DNA of 64,000 bases from JBDSZL01 sp039925145 (GCA_039925145.1 JBDSZL010000061.1:62001-126000); one strand, 5' to 3'. Shown: positions 24,925-33,441, counted from the first letter of the stretch. Made by a program: numbers and translations. The notes: generated by a model from the sequence alone, not told the origin.

Positions 24925-26280
24925 TTAGAGCGATCCGAAACCGGACCCGAGGTTGGCCAGCGAGCTCGACTGGCTCTTGAGCCGCGACATCGCCATGTCG
25001 GCCTCGATGAAGCTGCGCTGCAGTGACTCCCTCTGCAGGGCGAGCCGCGCCTGGGTCTGCGCAATCTGCGCGTCCATCGACTTGATTTGCGCCGTGAGGT
25101 GCTGCTTGACGGCCGAAATGAAGCCGCTGCTATCGGAGTACGCGTGGAGCAGCGTCGAGACGCCTGCGAACGCGCCGGCCACCAGACCCCGCACACTGTT
25201 CTCGTCGGACGCCAGGGCCGCTTTCAGGCGGGTCTGATCCAGCTTGAGAGTGCCGGCCTGGGTAAATTCCACACCGAGTTCGGACAGACGCGTGAACGTA
25301 TCGGAACCATGGGCGCCGGTCAGGAGCGACCGCAGACTTCCGCTGAGCTGGCGCAGCAACGGATCGCGTCCAATGCTCGCCGCATCGCCCCGGGCCGACG
25401 CAGCACGCTGATCGCCGAGAAACTTCACGATGTCGTTGTAAGCAGAAACGAAGGTGCCCAGCTTGGCCGCCACCGCTGCTGTATCTGCGGACACATCAAC
25501 CCGGACGGTCGTCGACGGGTTCTTCGCGTAGGCGGTGATGGTGACACCGGGAATCACGTCGGTGATGGTGTTGGAGCTGCTCGTGATCGCAACGTTATTG
25601 ACGAGGAGCCGGGCGTCGGTCGCATTGATCGCGTTATCTTCCGGCGAGTCACCGGTAGTGCCGTCGTTGTCCTGGTCGGCAAAGGTGACGCCCACGCCGC
25701 CAGTGAGGCTGTTGACCACCGTAAACGCGTGTTCTTCGCCGGGCAACGTTCCTGTGAGTGTCAGCCGATAGCTGGACGCGCTCGCCCGGATTACCGCCGC
25801 ACGCACGCCGATGTCGGTTGTGCCGTTGATGCGATCCGCAAGTTGCTGAAGTGTGACGTCGCCTGTGATGACAACGTCTTTGCCGCCAATCGTGAGCGTG
25901 CCACCCGACGCCACCGCGGTGGTATTCGCGTCCGGCGCCGAGGAACTCGACGCGGTGACCTGTGCACGGGCGAGCTCATTGACCACGACGTCGTACTGCC
26001 CCGCGCTCGTCGCGCCCGTCGTCGCGACAGTGAGGATGCTGGAGTCACTCGACTGGGCGGCGAACGTATCGACGGCGCTCAGATCCCCCAGATCGCTGGC
26101 GGCGGACTCCATCGCCGACACACGTGTGGCCAACGTGCCATACGTTCCCACTTGGGACTGCAGGGCCGTCTGCCGGTTCTGCAGTGTCGTCAACGGCTGG
26201 CTGGCCTGCTGCATCAGGCTGTTCAGAATTAGATTGAAGTCGACGTTGTTGAAGCCGCTGAAGGTGATGGCCGATCCCAC
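24925..26280 (-). CDS. fliD: FliD, filament cap protein
   Basis: FliD caps the filament and inserts flagellin at its tip. The 451-residue protein has a FliD N-terminal domain (GSAITFSGFNNVDFNLILNS, with QPLTTLQNRQTALQSQVGTY), a Thr/Ser-rich middle, and a C-terminal coiled coil ending ADMAMSRLKSQSSSLANLG. A ribosome site AGGAG precedes the ATG on the minus strand. It is downstream of the flagellin gene. Confidence 0.94.
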   Translation of the reverse strand: MGSAITFSGFNNVDFNLILNSLMQQASQPLTTLQNRQTALQSQVGTYGTLATRVSAMESAASDLGDLSAVDTFAAQSSDSSILTVATTGATSAGQYDVVVNELARAQVTASSSSAPDANTTAVASGGTLTIGGKDVVITGDVTLQQLADRINGTTDIGVRAAVIRASASSYRLTLTGTLPGEEHAFTVVNSLTGGVGVTFADQDNDGTTGDSPEDNAINATDARLLVNNVAITSSSNTITDVIPGVTITAYAKNPSTTVRVDVSADTAAVAAKLGTFVSAYNDIVKFLGDQRAASARGDAASIGRDPLLRQLSGSLRSLLTGAHGSDTFTRLSELGVEFTQAGTLKLDQTRLKAALASDENSVRGLVAGAFAGVSTLLHAYSDSSGFISAVKQHLTAQIKSMDAQIAQTQARLALQRESLQRSFIEADMAMSRLKSQSSSLANLGSGFGSL

Positions 26281-26392
26281 GTGGTTCTCCTATTCCGCCT
26301 ATATCGTCGCGAGCGCCGCGGAGCTGTTCAGGAGCGACCTGGACCGGATGCCAGCACGTCGCGGTCGATGCTGCGGCTTCCGAACGGATTAC

Positions 26393-26422
26393 TGACGGAC
26401 GAGCCAGGCGGCCCGTCCGTCA
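26393..26422 (-). terminator. Hairpin downstream of flagellin
   Basis: TGACGGACG (26393-26401) pairs perfectly with CGTCCGTCA (26414-26422), a 9-base-pair stem with a 12-base loop, 14 bases past the flagellin stop on its strand. No clear U-run follows, so it may terminate transcription weakly or protect the 3' end of the mRNA. Confidence 0.55.
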
Positions 26423-26436
26423 CGGAGTGTTGACGT

Positions 26437-27237
26437 CTAGCGGAGCAGGCTGAGGACCGAGCCGCTCTGGTTGTTCGCCTGCGCCAGGGCAGCCAGGCCG
26501 CTCTGCGTCAGGACGTTGTAGCGGGTGAGGTTCGCCGACTCTTCCGCGATGTTGGCATCGCGAATCCGGCTTTCCGCCGCCTTGGTGTTGACGATCTGCG
26601 ACTGCGCCAGCGTGATGGCGAACTGCAGCCGGTTCTCGAGGGTTCCAACCGTCGCCTGTGCGGTGCCGAGGGTCCCGACCGCCGCAGCGATGGCCGTGAC
26701 GGCCAACGCCGCGTTGGCCGCCGTGTCTACCGCGAGCGAGCCCACGCCGAGCGTCGACGCGTCAGCCTTGCCGATGCTGCCGGACACGACGCCGTCAGAG
26801 CCGTTGTCGCTGACGAACACCGAGAACGCCTGCACGGCATCCAGGCCGGCCACGGTCGCTTCACGGTCGATTTCGGAGATGACGTCCTGGAACTCCGCGT
26901 CCAGCACGGTCCGGTCCACCGACGAGCTGGACGACGCAGACTGCGTGGCCAGCGTCGAGAGGCGGTCGAGCAGCGTCGAGATGTTGTTGAGCGCGCCGTC
27001 CTGAATCTGCAGCGTCGAGAGCCCGTCTCCGGCGTTCCGGATGCCCTGGTTCAAAACCGCCTGGGTGGCGCGGTAGCTGTTCGCCACAACGAGACCGGCT
27101 GCGTCGTCGCCCGACCGATTGATGCGGAAACCGCTCGACAACCGCTCGAGAGCGTGCTGCAGACCGACGTTGGTGTTGACGAGATTCGCCTGGGCGTTGG
27201 TGGCCGAGACGTTCGACACGACTGAAAATGAAGCCAT
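26437..27237 (-). CDS. fliC: Flagellin
   Basis: The filament subunit. From ATG 27237 the protein has 266 residues. D0/D1 ends are typical: LQHALERLSSGFRINRSGDD followed by AAGLVVANSYR at the N-terminus, and ESRIRDANIAEESANLTRYN then LAQANNQSGSVLSLLR at the C-terminus. It is small because the outer D2/D3 domains are nearly absent; the middle is Ala/Val-rich. Start choice is set by AAGGAGGA five bases upstream of the ATG. Regulated by a sigma-28-type promoter and a leader hairpin described separately. Confidence 0.95.
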   Translation of the reverse strand: MASFSVVSNVSATNAQANLVNTNVGLQHALERLSSGFRINRSGDDAAGLVVANSYRATQAVLNQGIRNAGDGLSTLQIQDGALNNISTLLDRLSTLATQSASSSSSVDRTVLDAEFQDVISEIDREATVAGLDAVQAFSVFVSDNGSDGVVSGSIGKADASTLGVGSLAVDTAANAALAVTAIAAAVGTLGTAQATVGTLENRLQFAITLAQSQIVNTKAAESRIRDANIAEESANLTRYNVLTQSGLAALAQANNQSGSVLSLLR

Positions 27238-27260
27238 TCCTGTCCTCCTTGAAGGGTCAA

Positions 27261-27278
27261 GCCGGCGTCCTTGCCGGC
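27261..27278 (-). promoter_or_regulatory. Flagellin leader hairpin with GGA loop (candidate CsrA site)
   Basis: On the flagellin mRNA the sequence reads GCCGGC, AAGGAC, GCCGGC: a six-base-pair GC stem with AAGGAC as the loop. CsrA favours GGA in a hairpin loop. The Shine-Dalgarno AAGGAGGA (27243-27250) 11 bases downstream also has GGA. In Bacillus, CsrA binds two such sites in the hag leader. CsrA binding here is inferred. Confidence 0.6.
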
Positions 27279-27313
27279 CCAGCTGACGGCCACTGCCGCC
27301 GAGCTCAGGGGAG

Positions 27314-27340
27314 TAATCGGGAGGGTCGACGATTCCTTGA
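27314..27340 (-). promoter_or_regulatory. Sigma-28 promoter for flagellin
   Basis: Read on the minus strand: TCAAGGAA (27340-27333), 11 bases, CCCGATTA (27321-27314). It keeps the sigma-28 spacing and the CCGAT-A core. Transcription would start near 27307, giving a leader of about 70 bases that contains the hairpin and the strong ribosome site. Confidence 0.72.
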
Positions 27341-27396
27341 GGGGCGCTGTGCAGCTGGCAAGCTTCTCGCCTCTCTATGTCATCGAAGGAGTCGTG

Positions 27397-27975
27397 ATGT
27401 CGGTGACACATTTCATTCCGAGCGGTCTGAAGACGGGTCGTCATGCGCAACCGCGTGCAATTTCGGCGGTCGTGCACTTCAGCGCAGATTCAATCGTCGG
27501 CTCTGAGGTGACGGCGGAGCGGCCACTCGGTGTCGGCGCACCGTCCATGGGAGTCGCGAGCCCCGCGGGCCGCGTGCCTGCGGTGCCGACCGTGTCGGTC
27601 GCCATGGATCGCATCGCTCGGCTCGAACGTCAGGCCAAGGACACCGCGCGCGCGTTCCGCTGGTCTCGAGTCGCCGAAGGCGATGCGGGCTTGTCCAGGG
27701 TGATTAGCGGCACACCGGCCATCTCGATTCTGGCGACGTCCGCGGCGCGAAGGACGGGCGCCGGTGCGATCGATCACCTGCGCGGAATGAATCTGCGGAC
27801 GGGCGACGTGCTTGCCCTGTTGGGTCGTGCGCGAGTAGCAGAAGACTGGGCGGCCGTCACCGTGTCGCTCGAGCGGGCCTATCTGTCGACGCTCCAAGAA
27901 TGGCGGCGCGTATTCGAGACGATGGCGAAAGAGCCCGGGGCGAACGACCCGGGCCCGTCAGGACACGCCGCATGA
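27397..27975 (+). CDS. Hypothetical protein between flagellin and motA
   Basis: A 192-residue protein of no family I recognise, chosen at ATG 27397 because GAAGGAG lies seven bases upstream. The first 65 residues are polar and look disordered; residues about 70-170 are Arg/Ala-rich and helical (MDRIARLERQAKDTARAFRW, later HLRGMNLRTGDVLALLG and LERAYLSTLQEWRRVFETM). No signal peptide or membrane helix is seen. It is divergent from flagellin and heads the motAB-like set, so a motility role is a guess. Coding bias is like its neighbours. Confidence 0.6.
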   Translation: MSVTHFIPSGLKTGRHAQPRAISAVVHFSADSIVGSEVTAERPLGVGAPSMGVASPAGRVPAVPTVSVAMDRIARLERQAKDTARAFRWSRVAEGDAGLSRVISGTPAISILATSAARRTGAGAIDHLRGMNLRTGDVLALLGRARVAEDWAAVTVSLERAYLSTLQEWRRVFETMAKEPGANDPGPSGHAA

Positions 27976-28000
27976 CATGCAACAGATCGGTGAGGGAGGC

Positions 28001-28783
28001 ATGATGAACGCGCGTGGTGGCTGGTTGAGTCTGGGAGGTCTGCTGCTGGGTGTGACCGTCATCGGGTGGGCGCACCTGTCGATGGGCGGAGAGTTGCACA
28101 CCTTCCTTCAGCCCGAAGCGCTCGCCGTCGTGTTTGGAGGCACCGCCGCCGCCTTGCTGGTGAGCTTCCCGTGGCGTGCGCTGATCGAGTCTGCATCCGG
28201 CGTGGCGGACCTGGCCAACCGGCGGCCGGCACCGCTCGAGGCGCTCGTCCCCGCATTCATCGGCTACGCCAGGAAGGCACGACGCCACGGGCTCATGGCG
28301 ATCGAAGCGGACGCCGACGCGACCCACGACGGGTTTCTGTCTCGGGCGCTCAGTCTCTCAGCCAGCGGCATGGCCGCCGAAGTGGTGCGAGAGGCTCTCG
28401 ATCTCGAAGCGCGCGTGTGCGCGGAACGTGAAGAGGAGCGGGCCCAGGTGCTCGAAGCTGCGGCTGGATATGCCCCCACGCTCGGGATCGTCGGCGCCGT
28501 GCTCGGTCTGATGCGGATCATGCAGCACTTCTCACCCGATACGGTCGGCGCCGGCATGGCCGCGGCGTTCGTCGCCACGATCTATGGAGTGGCCGCCGCC
28601 AATCTCGTCTTCCTGCCACTCGCGACACGGCTGCGCGGGCGCGCCCGGATTGACGCCTTGCGGCGCGACCTCGTGGTGGACGGCGTTCTCGCTCTACGCG
28701 ACGGCGCGTCTCCGGCCGTGGTCGAGGAGCGGCTCGCCGGCTATCTGCAACAGGCTCGACAAGGGGTGTCGGGCGCGGCATGA
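28001..28783 (+). CDS. MotA-like stator subunit (first pair)
   Basis: A MotA/TolQ-ExbB-type protein of about 260 residues, with four membrane helices and a cytoplasmic loop. Helix 1-2 region: WLSLGGLLLGVTVIGWAHLS, FLQPEALAVVFGGTAAALLV; helix 3-4 region: YAPTLGIVGAVLGLMRIMQ then GAGMAAAFVATIYGVAAANL. These are MotA signatures. Paired with the MotB-like gene that overlaps its stop. ATG 28001 and ATG 28004 are both possible. It differs strongly from the MotA at 29549, so the two pairs are not a recent duplication. Confidence 0.88.
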   Translation: MMNARGGWLSLGGLLLGVTVIGWAHLSMGGELHTFLQPEALAVVFGGTAAALLVSFPWRALIESASGVADLANRRPAPLEALVPAFIGYARKARRHGLMAIEADADATHDGFLSRALSLSASGMAAEVVREALDLEARVCAEREEERAQVLEAAAGYAPTLGIVGAVLGLMRIMQHFSPDTVGAGMAAAFVATIYGVAAANLVFLPLATRLRGRARIDALRRDLVVDGVLALRDGASPAVVEERLAGYLQQARQGVSGAA

Positions 28784-29463
28784 GGCGCCACTCACTGCCA
28801 GCCGCACGGGTGTCTGTCCGCGCTTCAGGGGACCGCTGGCTCTTCGGCTACGCCGACGTCGTCACGCTGTTGTTCGCCTGCTTCGCCAGCCTGTACGCCG
28901 CGAAGATCTCTCCCGCACCAGTGGCCACTCCGCATCACGACCTCCTTCTCGCCCTGGAGGCGCAGCCGGCGCCCGCAGATCCTTCGGCGACGTTGCGGCA
29001 GCAGCTCGAAGCCATCATCGAGCATGATGCCGCCGGGACGTCGGTGGACATCAGCACGACCGCGCGGGGCCTGGTGCTGTCGCTCGAGGAAGCCGGTTCG
29101 TTTCCTGCGGGACGAGCGGATCTGACCCCAGCGGCCACGCGGGTGATGCTGGTCGTCTCCAACGCGCTCCGCTTCCTGCCCAACCTCATTCGCGTCGAAG
29201 GTCATACCGACGACACGCCTATTCGCGGCTCCCTGTTCTCCTCGAACTGGGAACTCTCCACGGCGCGGGCAACGCGCGTCGTTCGCCTGCTCTCCGAACA
29301 GGGCGCGGTCGATCCCAGCCGGCTGTCTGCGGCCGGGTACGCGGAGTATCGTCCTCGGATGGCCAACGACTCGCCGGAGGCGCGCGCGCGCAACCGCCGT
29401 GTCGACATCGTGGTGCTGGACGTGTCGGCGCAACAGGACGAGCCGGCGGCGCTCGTGCGATGA
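28780..29463 (+). CDS. MotB-like stator subunit (first pair)
   Basis: A 227-residue protein with one N-terminal membrane helix and an OmpA/MotB peptidoglycan-binding domain (RVEGHTDDTPI near residue 145, then SNWELSTARATRVVRLL and NRRVDIVVLD). The ion-carrying Asp of the plug helix is present as D26 in YADVVTLLFACFASLY. The helix is much less conserved than in the second pair, and the linker is short, which hints at a specialised stator. ATGA-type overlap with its motA partner. Confidence 0.87.
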   Translation: MRRHSLPAARVSVRASGDRWLFGYADVVTLLFACFASLYAAKISPAPVATPHHDLLLALEAQPAPADPSATLRQQLEAIIEHDAAGTSVDISTTARGLVLSLEEAGSFPAGRADLTPAATRVMLVVSNALRFLPNLIRVEGHTDDTPIRGSLFSSNWELSTARATRVVRLLSEQGAVDPSRLSAAGYAEYRPRMANDSPEARARNRRVDIVVLDVSAQQDEPAALVR

Positions 29464-29484
29464 CGACGAGGCGTCACGCGGGAC

Positions 29485-29511
29485 TCAAGGTCGGGACCCG
29501 CCGGTCGATTC
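29485..29511 (+). promoter_or_regulatory. Sigma-28-like promoter for second motAB
   Basis: TCAAGGTC (29485-29492), 11 bases, GTCGATTC (29504-29511). It resembles the flagellin promoter (TCAAGGAA-N11-CCCGATTA) and keeps exact spacing. It sits 38 bases before motA in an 85-base gap. The -10 has two or three deviations from the consensus, so confidence is lower. Confidence 0.55.
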
Positions 29512-29548
29512 AACAGGTGTCGGGGGGCGCTGTTGCTCCCGTCTACAC

Positions 29549-30424
29549 ATGCTTGTCATTGGCGGACTCATCGTCGTACTTGCTGCGGTCGCGGGCGGCT
29601 ATCTCTGGGAGGGAGGCAACATCAACCTCCTCATCCAGCCGGCCGAGTTCGTCATCATCGGCGGCGCCGCGCTCGGCACGCTGCTCGCCAGCACGCCCAT
29701 GTCGGTGCTCCACGAGCTCGTGGTGCAACTGAAGCGCCTGATGACGCCGCCGCCGTCGCGCAAGGAATACAGCGACCTGCTCGTGATGATGTATCAGCTG
29801 TTCCGTGTGGCGCAGTCGACCGGCGTCATGGCGCTCGAACCGCATCTGGACAACCCCTCCGAGAGCGCCGTGTTCTCGAAGTACCCGCAGTTCCTCGAGC
29901 GCAAGGGCTCGGTGGCCTTCTTCGCCGATTCAGCTCGGGTCATCATCGTCGGTGGCATCGCCCCGCACGATTTCGAGAACCTCATGTACGAGGACCTGGA
30001 GATTCGACATCGCGAGTCGCTCGTGCCGTCGGGCACGCTGATGAAGATTGGCGACGCGTTGCCCGGGCTGGGGATCGTCGCGGCCGTGCTTGGCGTGGTC
30101 ATCACCATGCAGGCCATCGGTGGACCCGTCGAGGAGATCGGTCACCGCGTGGGATCGGCACTCGTGGGCACGTTCCTCGGGATTCTGCTGTCGTATGGAT
30201 TCGTCCAGCCGGTGGCGAACAATCTCGAGCACAGGGTGACCGAAGAACTGAACATCGAACAGGCGATCAAGGCTGGGCTGCTCGCCATCCATAAGGGCTT
30301 TGCACCGGCCATCGCGGTCGAGTTCGCGCGGCGGGTCGTGCCGGAAGAGGTCCGACCGAGCTTCGAGGAGACCGAGCAGCTCTGCCGCAACGCCCGCAGT
30401 GACACGCAAGCCGCTGCCGCGTAG
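29549..30424 (+). CDS. motA: MotA, flagellar stator subunit (second pair)
   Basis: A 291-residue four-helix MotA. Typical elements: LVIGGLIVVLAAVAGGYLWE, PAEFVIIGGAALGTLLASTP, the cytoplasmic loop with MYEDLEIRHRESLVPSG and the strongly conserved DALPGLGIVAAVLGVVITM, then VGTFLGILLSYGFVQPVA. The ATG at 29549 gives the right N-terminus; no good ribosome site is visible. It overlaps motB. This pair is close to the canonical proton-type stator. Confidence 0.93.
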   Translation: MLVIGGLIVVLAAVAGGYLWEGGNINLLIQPAEFVIIGGAALGTLLASTPMSVLHELVVQLKRLMTPPPSRKEYSDLLVMMYQLFRVAQSTGVMALEPHLDNPSESAVFSKYPQFLERKGSVAFFADSARVIIVGGIAPHDFENLMYEDLEIRHRESLVPSGTLMKIGDALPGLGIVAAVLGVVITMQAIGGPVEEIGHRVGSALVGTFLGILLSYGFVQPVANNLEHRVTEELNIEQAIKAGLLAIHKGFAPAIAVEFARRVVPEEVRPSFEETEQLCRNARSDTQAAAA

Positions 30425-31278
30425 TGGCCATGAGAACGAAGGAACACCCGGTCATCGTCGTGCGGCGCAAGAAGATCCATCATGCGCATCACGGCGGCGC
30501 CTGGAAGGTGGCCTACGCGGATTTCGTCACCGCCATGATGGCGTTCTTCCTCGTGATGTGGCTGGCCGCCCAGGACAGCCGTGTGCGCGATGCGGTCGCG
30601 GGCTATTTTCAGGAGCCCGGCGTCCTCCCGCACGAGCACTCGAACAGCATTGTGGGATCGGGTCCGGGCGGCGTCGGCGGATCAGGCGCGCCAGTGGTGC
30701 CGCGAAAGGCTACCGGCATGCTCGAGGCCGAGCAGCGCGCCCTCGCCACCGCGGCCGACCGGATCAAGCAACACCTGTTGAGCGTCAAGGAATTCGGGGC
30801 GCTCCGCGACCAGGTGGAACTCTCGGTGACCGCCGAGGGCCTGAGAATCGAGCTCGTGGAGCGCACGGGATCGAGCTTCTTCGACCGCGGGAGTGCGGCG
30901 CTGCGCGGCGAGAGTGAGAGGATCCTCTCGCTCATCGCGCAGGAGATCGGCCGGCTCACGAATGACGTTGTCATCGAGGGTCACACCGATAGTCGGCCGT
31001 ACACGCAGCACGAGCGCTACGGCAACTGGGAGCTGTCGGCCGACAGAGCCAACGCCGCGCGGCGTGTGATGGTCGACCAGGGTCTGCACGCGGGACAGCT
31101 ACGGGCTGTCCGAGGATTCGCGGATACGGATCTGCGATTTGCGGAGCAGCCCCTCGATCCGCGGAATCGTCGCGTGTCGATCGTGGTGCGCAGCCAGGTG
31201 GCGAGCGCGCTCGAGGGTGCAGTCAAGATCGGGCAGTTACCCACAAGCGCGCCCGACGCGCCGGCCTCACGCCCCTGA
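30424..31278 (+). CDS. motB: MotB, flagellar stator subunit (second pair)
   Basis: A 284-residue MotB with GTG start at 30424. The plug helix is canonical, GAWKVAYADFVTAMMAFFLV, with ion-binding D33. The C-terminal OmpA-like domain (IEGHTDSRPYTQHERYGNWE, then NRRVSIVVRS) anchors the stator to peptidoglycan. A Gly-rich linker lies near residue 80. It overlaps motA by one base at its start and the opposing GGDEF gene by 12 bases at its end. Confidence 0.93.
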   Translation: MAMRTKEHPVIVVRRKKIHHAHHGGAWKVAYADFVTAMMAFFLVMWLAAQDSRVRDAVAGYFQEPGVLPHEHSNSIVGSGPGGVGGSGAPVVPRKATGMLEAEQRALATAADRIKQHLLSVKEFGALRDQVELSVTAEGLRIELVERTGSSFFDRGSAALRGESERILSLIAQEIGRLTNDVVIEGHTDSRPYTQHERYGNWELSADRANAARRVMVDQGLHAGQLRAVRGFADTDLRFAEQPLDPRNRRVSIVVRSQVASALEGAVKIGQLPTSAPDAPASRP

Positions 31279-32397
31279 GAACAGCCGGCCCAGCCGCGAC
31301 GGCTTTCTTGCCACCACGCGGTTCCGTCCCTTGTGCTTGGCTTCGTACAAAGCCTCGTCGGCACGACTCACAAGATCCTGTTGCGACTCTGACGCGCCCA
31401 GTTGCGCCACCCCGACGCTGACGGTGAAGCGCACGACCCGGCGGATTCCGCCGGCGTCGTACTCGTACTGTCGGGCCGCAATTGCACGCAGAACGTCGTT
31501 CAACCTCCGCTCGCACTGCTGCAGGCTGGCGCCCGGCAGCAGAACGGCAAACTCCTCGCCTCCATAACGAGCCACGAGGTCGGTCTGCCGTATGGCTGAG
31601 CGCAGCCATTCTGCGGCGCACACGAGAACGCGGTCGCCCACCGGATGACCGTGCGTGTCGTTGATGGCCTTGAAATGGTCGATGTCGACCATCGCGAGCG
31701 TCAGGGGTGTTCCGTCAGCGTGGGCGGCCGCGACCAGTCGGGCGAGCGTCGTATCGAACGTGCCGCGATTGGCCACCTTGGTGAGCGCGTCGGTGGCAGC
31801 TTCCTCTTCGGCCTTGACGAGATCCGACTGGAGCACGTCGACCCGCTCCGAGAGTCGTGCCACCAGCTGCGCGTCCCGTTGCTTCTTGTCCTGAACGGCG
31901 CGTTCTAGGAACGAGACCTCCGCCGCCAGTTCCTTCTTCAAGTCGCGAATATCATCGAGTCGGCTCAGGCTCTTGAGCCGGTCCGTGCTCGAGAGCAGTC
32001 GCTCATTCAGCACCGACGAGTCGCCAATGAAATGCTTGGCCGCCTCACGCAGGATGCGCACCACCGCCATGATCTCCGACTCGCGGTCGAGCCGATCCTT
32101 TTCCACGCCTCGAAGGTACTGTTCGCAGGCGGTCACGCATTCTGCCGCGGCGAGACGCTCCTCCTGCGGATGCAGCGGCTGCGAGAACTGCTCGCGGCTC
32201 TGCACGATGCGCTGGCGGAGAATGGCCGTGGCAGCCGAGTCGCTCTCGCGAGCCAGTTCCGCCAGGACATGAAGGATGTTCCGGACCATCGCCTTCCAGA
32301 CTGAAGAGCTGTCCGCGACGGAGATTGCCGGCGAGTCGGCTGAAGCCGGGTTCGTCACTCCGTGATAATCGGCCACATCGCAGCGCGCTTGAGCCAA
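31267..32397 (-). CDS. GGDEF diguanylate cyclase
   Basis: A 376-residue enzyme that makes cyclic-di-GMP. The N-terminal 200 residues are helical with a coiled-coil stretch (about 150-200) and no membrane helix or sensor domain I recognise. The GGDEF domain holds the active-site GGEEF at residues 279-283 and an inhibitory-site RxxD (R270, D273) the standard five residues before it, so it should be active and feedback-inhibited. It converges with motB. Cyclic-di-GMP commonly controls motility, so the context fits. ATG 32397 is assumed; an internal ATG near residue 37 is possible. Confidence 0.9.
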   Translation of the reverse strand: MAQARCDVADYHGVTNPASADSPAISVADSSSVWKAMVRNILHVLAELARESDSAATAILRQRIVQSREQFSQPLHPQEERLAAAECVTACEQYLRGVEKDRLDRESEIMAVVRILREAAKHFIGDSSVLNERLLSSTDRLKSLSRLDDIRDLKKELAAEVSFLERAVQDKKQRDAQLVARLSERVDVLQSDLVKAEEEAATDALTKVANRGTFDTTLARLVAAAHADGTPLTLAMVDIDHFKAINDTHGHPVGDRVLVCAAEWLRSAIRQTDLVARYGGEEFAVLLPGASLQQCERRLNDVLRAIAARQYEYDAGGIRRVVRFTVSVGVAQLGASESQQDLVSRADEALYEAKHKGRNRVVARKPSRLGRLFSGA

Positions 32398-32434
32398 GCG
32401 TGCCCGCGGGCAGGATCCGCGATCGCAAGGGGGC

Positions 32435-33415
32435 GTGGGCTCAGGTACGCGCTATCATCCGCGTCACGATGACGGGAGAGATGGCTTCGGCAACCGGCGG
32501 GTTCACGTTGACCCGGTTGTCGAATCTGAGCGGCAACCGGCCTGCCTGGTGCACATCGCGGTCTTCGCCCACAATGAAAGCGGACGGATTACTGCGGGCC
32601 TCCGGAGCATCGTCATCGCGGCAGGATCGCATCCTGTCGAGGTGATTGTCGTGGCCAACGGCTGCAGCGACTCGACCGTAGACGAGGTGCGGGCCTGCGC
32701 CTCGTTTCTCTCTCATCTGTCACTCGTGGAGATCGACATCGCCGACAAGGCGAATGCCTGGAACACGTACGTGCATGACGTGCTGGATGACGCACGCGTC
32801 TCGGAGGCCGACGTCTGTTTTTTTATGGACGGCGACATCACGCTCGAGCGAGACGTGTTGCCGCTTCTGGCCTCGGCCCTCCACGAGGTGCCGGGCGCCC
32901 GCGCCGCAGGTGGATTGCCCGCCACAGGAAGGGACCGCGAGGCCTGGCGCCAGCGGATGATCCAGAACGGCTCACTCGCAGGCAGCATCTACGGCTTACG
33001 CGGGACGTTCATCCAGGAACTGCGCCGGCTGGCAATTCGAATGCCTGTCGGTCTGATCGGAGATGACCTGTTTCTGTCGTGGCTCGTGGATCGTGACGTC
33101 TCGGCGAGCACGCTCGCGCGTCTGGCTCCAGCGTCGGTCTTTCACGTCGGCGCTGAATTTTCCTTTCGTTCGCTGTCGCCACTGCGTCCAGCGGACTATC
33201 GCACGTACGTGCGGCGTCAGTGGCGCTACATCCGGCGAGCCCTGCAACACGAGATGCTCACCGGGCTGCTCTCGGCGCGTGGACTCTCAGCGATGCCGGC
33301 TGACGTGCGCCAGCTCTACAGAAGGGCCACGCCTCCGTCACGCCTCCGTTGGATTGGGGTGGCGACGCCTTTTCGGACGCTGGCTGTTTTGCTGATCCGG
33401 TCACACCGGAAGTAG
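32435..33415 (+). CDS. Family 2 glycosyltransferase
   Basis: A GT-A fold glycosyltransferase of about 326 residues. Visible features: HIAVFAHNESGRITAGLRS at the nucleotide-sugar binding end, VVANGCSDSTVDEV, and the metal-binding DxD as FFMDGDI near residue 130. A later DDLFLSWLVDRD region resembles the acceptor-side ED motif. Substrate unknown. Start is uncertain: GTG 32435 has AAGGGGG upstream, GTG 32549 begins right before the conserved strand. No partner genes beside it. Confidence 0.8.
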   Translation: MGSGTRYHPRHDDGRDGFGNRRVHVDPVVESERQPACLVHIAVFAHNESGRITAGLRSIVIAAGSHPVEVIVVANGCSDSTVDEVRACASFLSHLSLVEIDIADKANAWNTYVHDVLDDARVSEADVCFFMDGDITLERDVLPLLASALHEVPGARAAGGLPATGRDREAWRQRMIQNGSLAGSIYGLRGTFIQELRRLAIRMPVGLIGDDLFLSWLVDRDVSASTLARLAPASVFHVGAEFSFRSLSPLRPADYRTYVRRQWRYIRRALQHEMLTGLLSARGLSAMPADVRQLYRRATPPSRLRWIGVATPFRTLAVLLIRSHRK

Positions 33416-33441
33416 GGGTGCAAACCGTCGACGCGAATTGG

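Noticed and set aside
26281..26436. A sigma-28 promoter for fliD
   Set aside because: The best match is GCGACGATA with TGAA upstream, but the spacing and core do not fit the N11 pattern; fliD is more likely transcribed from the flagellin promoter by readthrough or from a weak internal start.
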